Positions 1-12,500 of a DNA stretch of 64,000 nt are shown in pieces (position 1 is the first letter of the stretch; each line of letters begins with the position of its first letter). The DNA lies in NCBI GenBank assembly GCA_023053545.1, contig JAKZAN010000006.1:1555001-1619000 (forward strand), written 5' to 3'. Made by a program: the position numbers and the translations under genes. The notes under the pieces are model-generated. The model ran no database searches, had not been told where the DNA came from, and worked only from the letters and a program-made list of their open reading frames with translations. Origin of the DNA: Lepidurus packardi (lineage: Eukaryota; Arthropoda; Branchiopoda; Notostraca; Triopsidae).

Positions 1-547
1 CGACCGACTGTCGAAAATGCAACAGACCTTGGGTATGGAGTAGTAGATGTAGGCGTTCGCTGTGCCGTTTGGCGCAGAGTTGTATGATACTTTCAACAAT
101 TAACAATTAATTACAACTTGGGGCATGAGATCACCGTCATAAATGCTGACGACTTGGCTTCTGTATGCAGGAAGGCATGCATATGTTATAGCTGTCCATC
201 CGTGGAACACTAATTTGCTCTAGCTAGCGTGAGTTTGAGCACGTACTCTAATGCTTCGTGAAAATAACTTTCCGCTTGGTTCATTCTAATTTACTTTTAG
301 CGTACGGGATGTTTATCACTTGATAGGGGAAAAAATAAGTTTGGCGTGCTCATGCGTTGATGTTTTTGTTGGCCTCTGGCTAAGCCATGAATGGCTGCAT
401 CCCTTTATGGTTACTACATACACTCCATCCCACATTCTTTGAATTGCAAAACAAGACTGCGTCATAGACCTGTGTGTTATACGATGAGAGCCTTCACATG
501 CAAATGCAACGTTATTAATGACTTTGTTATTTTTCTCCCCGTTGTAG
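1..547. other. Upstream part of the AHNAK-like locus; no exon identified
   Basis: No coding exon could be assigned here. The first exon I can support begins at 548 in a phase that needs one base from an upstream exon, so the initiator exon of the AHNAK-like gene is either in this stretch or left of the window. A short open frame runs through from about 391 into that exon, but it shows no recognisable sequence before 548. Confidence 0.4.
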
Positions 548-3500
548 ATGCGGTTGACGGTCAAACCACCAAAGATGGATTGCAAACAAAGCAGGTAAAA
601 TAAAGCAGTGTAATTAAGTATATACATGAACATGACGACAGCCGTACGCCAATTTTTATGGTGGTACTGAACCCGTTTTTATCCATGTGTGAGTCCACTT
701 CCGCCGGATTTGGGAAGTTGAAGCTGTGGGGCGGGGGGGGATGATGCAAATGTTTCATGGATGAGGACCTGTTAGTACACGAAACAGCAGGTCCGGGTTG
801 CCAAAAGCCGCACATGAACCTTTACTTTTCAAAGCTTTTTGTCACATGCTTTACAACACAAAGGTATAATTAGCCTGCTTTCATTTTCTGGTTGCAGGAG
901 AAAGGTTGGACCCCATTTCGATTGTTTCGGTTATCTAAAAGCAGTAAGCGGAGAGCGGTCGACGATTCCTTTGTGGTGGTATGTTTTGCTCTCTTTTATC
1001 AAGCGTCCTACTTAATTCGCATTCATGTGGCCATATAACGGTTTACAAGGGTAGGCATAAAACTAGGTCTGCAGTGTGTAAATTTGAAAGCCTTTTTAGC
1101 ACGACAATTTTCCCTATTTTACTTTATATAAAGGGAAAGGTGAGGTAGAGCTCTGGGATTACGTAAAAGACGCATAGGATGCTTCTTGAAGTGTATCTAG
1201 GTAGAAAAAGTCGTAAGGTCATGTGTAACCGTCCTTGTCATTTACCTTGGCCCGTGCGGTTCATTGAGGGCGCTTTCACTTTCTTCCAAAGTTGCTAGTC
1301 ACGAACTACTTTTTTTTAAATTCCTCTTGGTTCAGCAGCTGACTTCTAGTAATCAGTTATTTTACTTAATGAAAAAGCGCCATGCTTATCTTTAGTGGAG
1401 CTTAACGAATAATTAAAAATTCTTGTGAAAAAAGTGATCGATTAAGGCATCCTCTGTACTGCATATATGAAGACAATTCACTTTCAGCAAACTTTAAGTA
1501 ATTGTTTAAAGGATCAATTTTAGGTGGTTTTCTTCTGATGCTTAACCTGAAGACTCGAGTTCTGCAGACTATTAACTAATAAACCCTTTTCGCAATTAGG
1601 CACCAGAGCGCGTTGAAGTGCCCTTACGAGGCCATGATTTCACCGGATTGGGTTTCAATATTGCTGGCAACATGCGAGATGGCATTTACGTGAAAGATGT
1701 CCTAAATCGGGGCCCAGCTTCCGAATCCGGGCAAATTACGCCAGGTTTATTAATAAAAGAAAAAAAATCGGTATTAACCGTTCTTGATTTTTCTTAGGAG
1801 ATCGTATTGAGAGTGTGACGGTTTCTTTTCGACACATGGTGTTCGAGGACGCCTTGACTATCTTGAGCTATGCTTCACCATATGATGTCACTCTTATGCT
1901 AGAAAAAACACGGCTTCAGGGCAAATTGACGCCTCAGCGCAGAGCCACCAGTGCCGCTTCATTGACATCGCCAAATGTAGCCTTGTCCGCCAACTTGGGT
2001 GGCGACATGAACAGTCCTGATCGCCTGATACATCCGCTGTACAGGTCACAATCCATCGATGATTTGTCCAAAGTAAGTCCATATAAGTGACCACGCTCAT
2101 TCATAAGAAAGCTGCTAGTAATAAAAAAAGAGAAAAGAAATAGCTACTTAGAATTAATACATTTTGACTCGGAGAAAATTGGTTTGTCAAGGTCGATTTC
2201 AACTACTTGTTTCCTGTGGGTAACTTTTTTTCTCAACACTGCAAAACTGTTTGTTTCTTTTCTAACGGAAAATTTTACCATACAAGAAGAGTACCAGTTT
2301 TGCAAGGTATCAGGTTGGCACGAAATTTTGAACGATAGCTCGCCTTTGTTTCTCGTCGTTGTGCTATTTTTGCTTGTTTGTTTTGCTACTGCAATATGCA
2401 ATATTGTTCACTTACTAGAGACGGCTTTTGTTTTGTTCTTTAGGTTGGCAAAGAAGATTTTGGAGCCAAGATTTCTGTGAATTTGCCATCTGGGCATGTT
2501 AAGTTGGGTCATAACAAGCTGCAAACCCAAAGCCTTAACATAGAAATGGGAAAACCGAAAATGGATTTTGCGATCGGTTTGGACCCCAACCTCAGCCAAG
2601 GAGTTAACGTGAGCGCCAAGCCTAAGTCTACGAAGTTTGGTGTCAAAGTACTGCCTGACTTGAAACTCAAACCAAAGACGTCCGTTGGAACAACTTTTGA
2701 AAGTATAGATGTACCTGATAGCCACATAGTTACAGTTGAAGCGCCCTCCATCGATATTCCTGGAATGCCCAAAGTCGGGCTTGATATGAAGCCCCGAACG
2801 GGCTTATCTGGGGCAACAGTAAACGTGGGGGGTAAGTTACCCAAGTTGAAGCCTGAAGTTGCAATCTCTTTACCAAGCGTGCCGGATGTCAACCTATCGT
2901 TGAAAGGTCCAAAAGTGGGAGGAACCGTAGATGTACCCGACACGGACTATGGTGATGGTAACGGCAAGAAGTCAAAGTTTTCTGTGAAAATGCCCAGTTT
3001 GAATTTGGAGAAACACAGTGGAGGCATCGTACTGGAATCTGGTAGCATCGAAAGCGAATTACCCAATACTGAAATTGCTGTTGATGCCTCTGGTGTACCA
3101 GACGTAGACGCATCTTTACGAGCGCCTAAGTTCGAAATTGACATGCCGGACGTTGAACTTGATACAGGACTAAAGGGCAAGAAATCCAAGTTTTCATTGA
3201 AAATGCCACAGATGACTCTCGGTAAAGCACAAGCTAACATATCGGCCGAGCCAGGGAGCGTCAAGGGGAAGTTACCTGATTCGGACATATCTGTCACCAT
3301 ACCGGACGCTTTGCTTAAAGCCCCTACTGTCGATATGAATGTTCCGGACGCAGACATTGCTGGAGACTTGAAAAGCAAGAAATCCAAGTTTTCTTTGAAA
3401 ATGCCAAATATAAATTTTGGAAAGCATCAATCTGACATCTCAATTGACACGGACAAAATAGAGGGACGAGTACCGGAACTAGATATTTCTGGTGGAGATC

Positions 3501-6500
3501 TTGAACACACGCTAGAAGTTGACTTACCTGACGCAGGTATCGGCATTAAAGACAAAAAGTCCAAATTCGGTCTGAAAATGCCTCAACTGAATTTTGAAGT
3601 CCCCAGTGTAGATTTTTCAGCTAACCCTAGGCAGTTTCCCAAAACAGATACAACTGCGATCATACCAGACATCCCCGATATGAACGTGTCAATGAAAGGT
3701 CCCAAATTGGATGTTGACGCTGATCTGCCCGATGTAGATATCGGGGATGCCAAGGTTAAGAAACCCAAGTTCTCTCTGAAAATGCCAAACCTGAATTTTG
3801 GAAAAGCGAGCACCGAGATACCCATCGACCATGGAAGCATTGATGACAATCTATGCCCACCGGAAATGGCTCTTTCAGTACCGGATATCCCAAATTCCAA
3901 TGTATCCCTCCAAGGTCCCAATGTCGACCTTGAACTGCCCAGTGTTGGTATTACTACCGACCTAAAAGGCAAAAAGTCCAAGTTTTCTCTGAAGATGCCT
4001 CATCTATACTTAGGGAAGCCCGAAGCAGACATTTCGGTGGGTGAAAGCTCCCTTGATGGCAACATGACCATGCCCCACATCTCTGCAGAACTACCAAATG
4101 TCGATGTGTCTTTGGGAGCTCCAAGTGTTGACGTAAACCTTCCCGAAGCTCCTATTAGTGATGAAATGAAGGGGCTTAAAGTGAAGTCATTGAAGATGCC
4201 CAATATGAGCTTTGGAAAACACGGAGGAGATCTATCATTGGAAACGGGAAGTTTGGAGGGCAAGCTGCCTAAGCTCGAAATAACCCCCGGCATCCCTGAC
4301 GTCGATTTGTCCTTGAAAGCTCCCAGTACTGACGTCGATTTACCGAACGCAGAAGTCGACCTCGATCTGAAAGGCAAAAAGTCCAAATTTGGCCTAAAGA
4401 TGCCAAATTTAAATTTTGGTAAGCCTCAAGCAGAGTTGTCCATAGATTCTGGGAGTATCGAAGGCGGTTTACCTAATTCAGACATTTCGGCTGACGCCAA
4501 TTTTGCCACGCATATTCCGAAAGCCAACGTCGATGTTCATGTCGATTTGCCCGATCTAGATCTGGGAGAAGGTAAAGGCAAGAAGTCAAAATTTTCTCTC
4601 AAGATGCCTGACTTAAATTTTGGAAAACACCATGCCGAAATGACTGTCAACCCTGCTAATATTGAGGGTAAGCTACCCGAGATGGCGATACCAGGCATTC
4701 CGGATGTTGATGTCTCATTGAAGGCTCCGAGCGTTGATGTCGACCTGCCGGACATAGACATTGGAGGTTCAATGAAAGACAATAAATCCAAGAATTCCTT
4801 AAAAATGCCTCATCTGAACATCGGAAAAACTCAGGCACAAATATCAGTCGACCAAAGTAGCCATGAGGGTGTTCTATCCAAGGCTGAAATATCCACAAAT
4901 CTGCCCCAGATACCAGACGTAGATTTGTCCTTGAAAGGTCCTAAAATGGGAATCAACACTGATATTGCGGATGTGGACTTGGACGGTGTCAAAGGCAAGA
5001 AAGGAAAATTCTCCATGAAAATGCCAGGCTTTGGCTTTAGTAAACCAGAAGCAGAACTTTCAGTCGACACTGGGAATATTGAGGGAAAGATCCACAAGCC
5101 TGAGATTTCTGCGCAGAAACTAGATATGCCCGAGGATGGTATATCTTTGAAGGGTCCAAACTTTGATGTCGATTTACCAGATGTCAACCTCAGTGGTGAC
5201 AAAAAGGGAAAGAAGTCCAAGTTTTCTATGAAGATGCCACAGTTGCACGTTGGAAAAGCACATCCTGAAATATCCATCGAACCCGGAAGCCTTGAAGGCA
5301 CTTTAATAAAACCAGACCTGTCAGTCAGTGTCCCGGATAAGTCTGATATTGATTTGGCAATTAATGTCCCTGTCCTCGACGTTGACTTACCTGACATCGA
5401 CATTGGTGAGATAAAGGGCAAGAAGTCAAAGTTTTCCTTAAAAATGCCGAGCATGAACTTCGGGAAGCATCACGCGGAAGCCAACGTAGAAGGCAAACTA
5501 CCAAATCCCAAAATATCCGCAGAAATTCCGGACCCCAGTATTAACATGAAAGGTCCTAAATTAGATCTGGACCTACCTGATGCAGAATTGAGAGGAAGTT
5601 TGAAAGGGAAGAAATCCAAATTCTCTATGAAAATGCCACATTTGGGATTTGGGAAGTCACATGCAGATATGTCTGTTGACCCAGGCAGCATCACTGGCAA
5701 GCTACCACAACCAGAGATGTCTGTTAATATCCCAGATATGCCAGATGTCGATATATCCCTGAAAGGACCAAGTATGGATGTTGATCCGCCTGAGTTCGAA
5801 ATTCCGGAAATGAAAGGCAAGAAATCTAAATTTTCTATGAAGATGCCCAACCTCAGTTTTGGTAAACCCCATGCAGACCTGTCTCTTGACCCAGGCAGCT
5901 TTGACGCAAAGTTGTCAAAGCCAGAAATGTCTGTTAACGTTCCAGACTTATCAGATGTCCACGTTTCCTTGAAAGACCCAGAAGTTGGCGTAGATCTTCC
6001 TGACGCAGATATTCCTGAAATGAAAGGGAAAAAATCAAAATTTTCTATGAAGATGCCCAACTTTGGCAAGCATCAAGCTGACCTCTCTATTGACCCAGCC
6101 AACTTGGATGTCAAAATACCAAAGGCAGAAATCTCAGCCAACATTCCAGAAATACGAGATGTTGGTGTTTCCTTGAAGGGCGCGGAGGTTGGAGTTGATC
6201 TTCCAGACGTAGACCTTGGCGAAATGAAAGGAAAGAAACCCAAATTTTCTATGAAGATGCCCAACCTCAACTTTGGTAAACCTCACGCGGAACTCTCGCT
6301 TGATACAGGCAGTTTTGGTGCTAAGTTACCGAAACCAGACATGTCTATTAATGTCCCAGATTTGCCGGATGTTAACATATCCTTGAAAGGCCCTGAAATG
6401 GGCGTAGACCTTCCAGACGCAGATCTTCCTGAAATAAAAGGAAAGAAATCGAAATTTTCAATGAAGATGCCCAACTTTGGTAAACCTCACGCGGAACTCT

Positions 6501-9500
6501 CGCTTGATACAGGCAGTTTTGATGTTAAATTACCGAAACCAGACATGTCTATTGATGTCCCAGATTTACCGGATGTTAATGTATCCTTGAAAGGTCCTGA
6601 ATTTGGCGTAGACCTTCCAGATGCAGATCTTCCTGAAATGAAAGGGAAGAAATCAAAATTTTCTATGAAGATGCCCAACTTTGGTAAACCTCACGCGGAA
6701 GTCTCGCTTGATGCAGGCAGTTTTGATGTTAAATTACCGAAACCAGACATGTCTATTAATGTCCCAGATTTATCGGATGTTAACGTATCCTTGAAAGGTC
6801 CCGAATTTGGCGTAGACCTTCCAGACGCAGATCTTCCTGAAATGAAAGGGAAGAAATCAAAATTTTCTATGAAGATGCCCAACTTTGGTAAACCTCACGC
6901 GGAAGTCTCGCTTGATGCAGGCAGTTTTGATGTTAAATTACCGAAACCAGACATGTCTATTAATGTCCCAGATTTATCGGATGTTAACGTATCCTTGAAA
7001 GGTCCTGAATTTGGCGTAGACCTTCCAGACGCAGATCTTCCTGAAATAAAAGGGAAGAAATCAAAATTTTCAATGAAGATGCCCAACTTCGGTAAGCCTC
7101 AAGCGGAACTCGCAGTTGATCCGGGCAGCGTTGATGTCAAATTATCCAAACCGGAAGTATCTCTTGATGCACCGAATATACCGGATTCTAACATTTCCTT
7201 AAAACGACCTGAAGTTGGCATTGATCTTCCTGACGCAGAACTGGGTGATTTAAAGGGCAAGAAATCTAAATTTTCAATGAAAATGCCCAACCTCAACTTT
7301 GGCAAGCATCACGCCGACCTTTCACTAGATCCAGGCAGCTTTGATGCAAATATATCGAAACCAGACATGCATGTTAATGTGCCAGACTTACCGGATATAG
7401 ACATTTCCTTGAAAGGTCCTGAAGTCGGTGTTGATCTTCCAGATGCAGATCTTGGGGAAATGAAAGGAAATAAATCTAAGTTTTCTATGAAGATGCCCAA
7501 TCTAAGCTTCGGAAGACCGCATGGTGAACTATCCCTCGACTTAGGGAGCACTGATGCCGAGATTGGAAATCCAGAAATTTCTCTCAATAAGCCAGGTATG
7601 GCGGAAATCGACGTTTCCTTAAAAGGACCTAAAGTTGACGTCGATCTTGCCGATAAAAGTTTTGGTGAAATAAAAGGAAAGAAATCGAAATTTTCCATGA
7701 AAATGCCAGAGATTTCTGCTAATATCCCAAATATCCCTGAACTGGATGTATCCGTCAAGGGACCAGGCGCAGAAATGGACGTCCAGGAAGCAGAAATTGG
7801 TGAAATGAAAGGGAAAAAATCCAAATTTTCCACGAAAATGCCCAATCTGAACTTTGGCAAACCTCACATAGAACTCTCTGGTGACCAAGGGCACTTTGAT
7901 GCCAAGCTACCAAAACCAGAAATATCTGTTAATGTCCCAGATTTACCGAATGTCAATGTTTCCTTAAAAGGTCCTGAAGTTGGTGTTGATCTTCCTGACG
8001 CAGATCTTGGGGAAATGAAAGGAAAGAAACCCAAATTTTCTATGAAAATGCCCAGCTTTGGTAAACCCCACGCAGAAATTTCTCTTGATCCAGGCAGCAT
8101 TGATGCCAAGTTACCGAAACCAGAAATGTCTGTTAACGTCCCAGACTTACCGGGTGTCAATGTTTCCATGAAGGGCCCTGAAGTTGGCATCGACCTTCCT
8201 GATGCGGACCTCGGCGATTTGAAAGGAAAGAAATCCAAATTTTCTATGAAAATGCCCAACCTTAACTTTGGCAAACCACATGCCGAATTGTCTGTCGACC
8301 CTGGTAGTGTTGATTTCAAAATCCCTCAATCGGAAATATCTGTTAATATCCCAGATATACCCGACGTTAATGTATCATTGAAAGGTCCGCAAGTTGGTAT
8401 TGAAGTTCCTGATGCAAAACTTGGCGAAAGGAAAGGGGAAAAAGCGAAATTTTCTATGAAGATGCCACATTTAAACTTGGGAAAACCACAGGCAGAACTT
8501 TCCGTTGATCCTGGTAGCGTCGATATGAAGTTGGCTCAACCAGAGATTACAGCTGATTTTCCAGAAATTCCGGATGTCAGTGTAACTTTAAAGAAACCTG
8601 ACGTGAATTTGGACCTTCCCGATGTCGATCTTGGAGAAATGAAAGGGAAGAAACACAAGTTTTCTATGAAAATGCCCAACCTTCACTTTGGTAAATCACA
8701 TGCAGAATTATCTGTCGATCCTGGCAATGTTGATGTCAGGCAACCAAAACCAGAGATATCTGCTAGTATACCAGATATCCCAGAGGTTGATGTAACTTTG
8801 AAAGGGCCCCAAGTAGGCATGGACCTATCTGAAGCAGAGCTTGGCGAAATAAAGGGAAAGAAATCCAAGTTCTCTATGAAGATGCCCAACTTTGGAAAAT
8901 TCCATGGTGAAATGGTAGCCAACGTAGGGAATGTAGATGTGAAGGCACCCAAAGTAGAGTTATCCGCTAATATCCCAGAGTTCGACGCACATTCCAAGGC
9001 TGGACATTTAGAAGTTGATCTTCCTAAAGTAGAAATGGGTGGTGATTTGAAAGGGAAGAAGTCCAAGTTCTCAATGAAGATGCCTCATTTAAGTACAGGA
9101 AAACATCAGGCTGACATTTCTGTTAACCCAGGAAGTATTGAAGGCAGCTTACCACAGCTCGATATTTCGACTACTTTACCAGACGCCCCAGGCATAGATG
9201 TTACATTGAAAGCTCCCGAAGTCAACGTGGACCTTCCTAATGCAGAACTCGCAGACATGAAAGGGAAAAAATCAAAATTTTCCTTGAAGATGCCTCACTT
9301 AAAGTTTGGCAAACATCAAGCAGACATGTCCGTTGATTCGGGAAGTCTAGAGGGTTTGGTACCTGGAGTGCAACTATCTACCTCCATGCCAGATGTCCCT
9401 GACGTCGATCTGAACATAAAAGGGCCACAAGTAGATGTGAACCTTCCTGACGTTGATTTAAGTAGTGATTCTAAAGAAAAGAAGTCCAAGTTTTCGATCA

Positions 9501-12500
9501 AAATGCCCCATCTAAATTTTGGTAAATCACACGAAGAACACAACATAGAAGGCAAATTACCACAAGGCGATCTGTCTGTTACCCTACCCAGCGTCCCCGA
9601 TATGGACATGTCAGTTGCAGGACCGAACATAAATTTGGACCTACCTGATGTTGACATGAAGGGAGCAAAAGATAAAAAGTCCAAGTTCTCCGTAAAAATG
9701 CCGCACTTGAATATGGAGAAGACTCAAGCAGAGCTAACGCTCGATACCGGAAACATGGAGGGAAGTTTTTCGAACCCAGAATTGTCGGTAAATACTCCCT
9801 ATGTTCCAGACGTGGACGTATCCTTAAAAGGTTCCAACTTTGGCGTCGAATCTGAGCATGCAGAGATGGATATTCAAAACAAGTCAAAATTTTCCATCAA
9901 AATGCCTCACTTGAATTTTCGGAAACCCCACCCAGAAATATCGGGGGACATGGGAAGCATAGAGGGAAAGGTAACCCAGTCTGAGATTACTGCGAATATG
10001 CCAGACATACCGGACATCAACCTACCTGAGACTGACATGGATGCTGAATTAAAGGGCAAGAAATCAAAGTTTTCTATAAAAATGCCTCATTTCAATTTGG
10101 GTAAACATCATGAAGAAATGTCTGTCGATCCTGCTTCCATCGAGCTGGGAAATAGCAATGTCAATATATCAGCAGCTTTGCCGAATATTCCCGACGCCAG
10201 TGTATCCTTAAACGCTCCAACTATCGAACTCGATCCCATCAATTTCGACTTTTCGGAAGGAAAGGGCAAGAAGTCAAAATTTTCGATAAAAATGCCACAC
10301 CTCAATTTCGGAAAGCCACACGCAGAGACTTCCGTTGATTTGGGTAACTTGGAAGGCAATCTACCCAAGATGGCTATGTCCGGCAGTGTAACTGATGTTG
10401 ACTTGTCGTTAAAAGCTCCCGGTGTCCATATAGACCTCCCAGAAAAAGACATTCATGCTAACGCAAAAGGCAAAAAATCAAGCTTCTCCATCAAGGTACC
10501 TGGTTTGAACTTGGAAAAGCCTCAGTTGGACGTAGCTGTCCATCCAGGAACAATTGACATGAATTTGCCAAATCCAGAGATTTCTGCAGTTCTGCCAGAC
10601 ATATCGGATGTTAACATTGATGGTGCCGCTGAGCTGCCAGATTTAGACTTGGGAGAGCTGAAAGGTAAAAAGTCAAAGTTTTCTCTGAAGATGCCTCACT
10701 TTGGAAGACCACATGTCGAAGTTTCTGGTACTAGTGGTAGCATTGAAGTTAAATTACCGGAGGCAGCAATATCCACTTCTTTGCCAGACGTAGATGTTGA
10801 CTTTCAGGATGCAGAGGCTTCAGTTGAAACGAAGGGTAAAAAGTCCAAGTTTTCATTAAAGATGCCACATTTGAACCTCGGCAAGCATCATGGAGAAGTT
10901 GCTTTGGATACAAGTGGCATAACGAAGCCTGAAGTATCTGCTACTATCTCCGAAATCCCGGATACGAGCGTATCCATGAAAGCTCCTAAAATAGGGATCG
11001 ACGCTGACTTACCCCAAGTAAACCTCAGTAAAGAAAAGACATCTAAATTTTCCATGAAAATGCCACACATGAATTTCGGAAAACACAGCGCAGAACTACT
11101 GGTCAATCCAGGTCATGTTGACATAATTCAAGAGGGGGAAATTTACGCTACCCTTCCAGATATTCCCGATGTCAACATGTCTATCAAGGATACACATTTG
11201 GATGTAGACCTTCCAGAAGGAGCCCTTGGTGCTGATGTAAAAGGACACACCTCCAAGTTCTCTGTGAAGATGCCTAGCATGAAATTTCTCAAACACCACG
11301 CAGACATGTCAGTTAATAACGGCAGTTTCGAGGGTAACTTACAAAAGGCAGACATATCTGCAGATATTCCTGATGTGGGCGTACCATTAAAAGCTCCTGG
11401 TGTCGATGTAAGCCTCCCTGAAGTAGATATAGGCGCCGACGTGAAGAACAAGAAGTCGAAATTTTCTGTAAAAATGCCTGAAGTGAACTTCGAAAAGCCC
11501 CATGTTCACTTTGCATTGGACCCAGAAACCCTCGAGGGCAAGGTACCTGAAATGTCGGTCGCTTCAGCCGATACTGCAGACGTGAATGTATCCTTGAAAG
11601 GTCCAAAGTTCGATGTGGCTATGCGTAACGTGGATACTAGTGGGGAATTAAAGAGCAAACATTCCAAGTTTTCAATGCCTCAGATAGATTTTGGCAAATC
11701 GCATGCAGAATCCCATATTACCAACTCTGACTCTATTTCTTCCATCCCACATGGCAACGTAACTGTCAATGTCCCCAATTTGGAAGTAGACTTGCCCGAA
11801 GCAGAAATGGAGGCTAATTTAAAAGGCAAACATTCCAAGTTTTCTCTGAAGATGCCCCAGTTTAACCTCGGCAAGCATCGTGCAGATCTATCGGTGAACC
11901 CTGGAAGCATTGAGGGCAGCTTACCAGAACCCGAACTTCCTGCCGACAATGGAGATTTTAGCGTATCACTAAATGCTCCTGTCCTTGAGCTTGATCTTCC
12001 TGAAGTCGAGGTTGGCGGAGCGAAGGGCAAGAATTCCAAGTTTTCTGTGAAAATGCCCCATTTAAATCTCGGAAAATCTACAGATGACGTTGCGGTTGAT
12101 CTGTCGGATATGACAGACGTAAATGTATCGTTTAAACAACCTGCTGTCGTTGCGGACCTTTCTAACATTGAGCTAGACGACATCAAGGGAAAGAAAAGGT
12201 CCAAATTTTCCATAAAGATGCCTCACTTGAACTTTCGTAAACCTCATGTCGATGTTGCGGCTGACTCGTTTTCCGTTGAAAGCAACCCAGAAGTGCCTGC
12301 CAGTATTCCCAGTATCCCAGACGTCCGCGTATATGTGAAAGGTCCTGAAGTTGAAGTAGACCATCCGGACATGGAAGCAGGTGGTGATGTTAAAAGCAAA
12401 CAATCCAAATTCTCCCTGAAAATGCCACACCTGAACCTCGGGAAGCCACATGCCGAAATTTCATTTGATTCAGGCAGCATTGACTGCAAAATTCCTCCAG

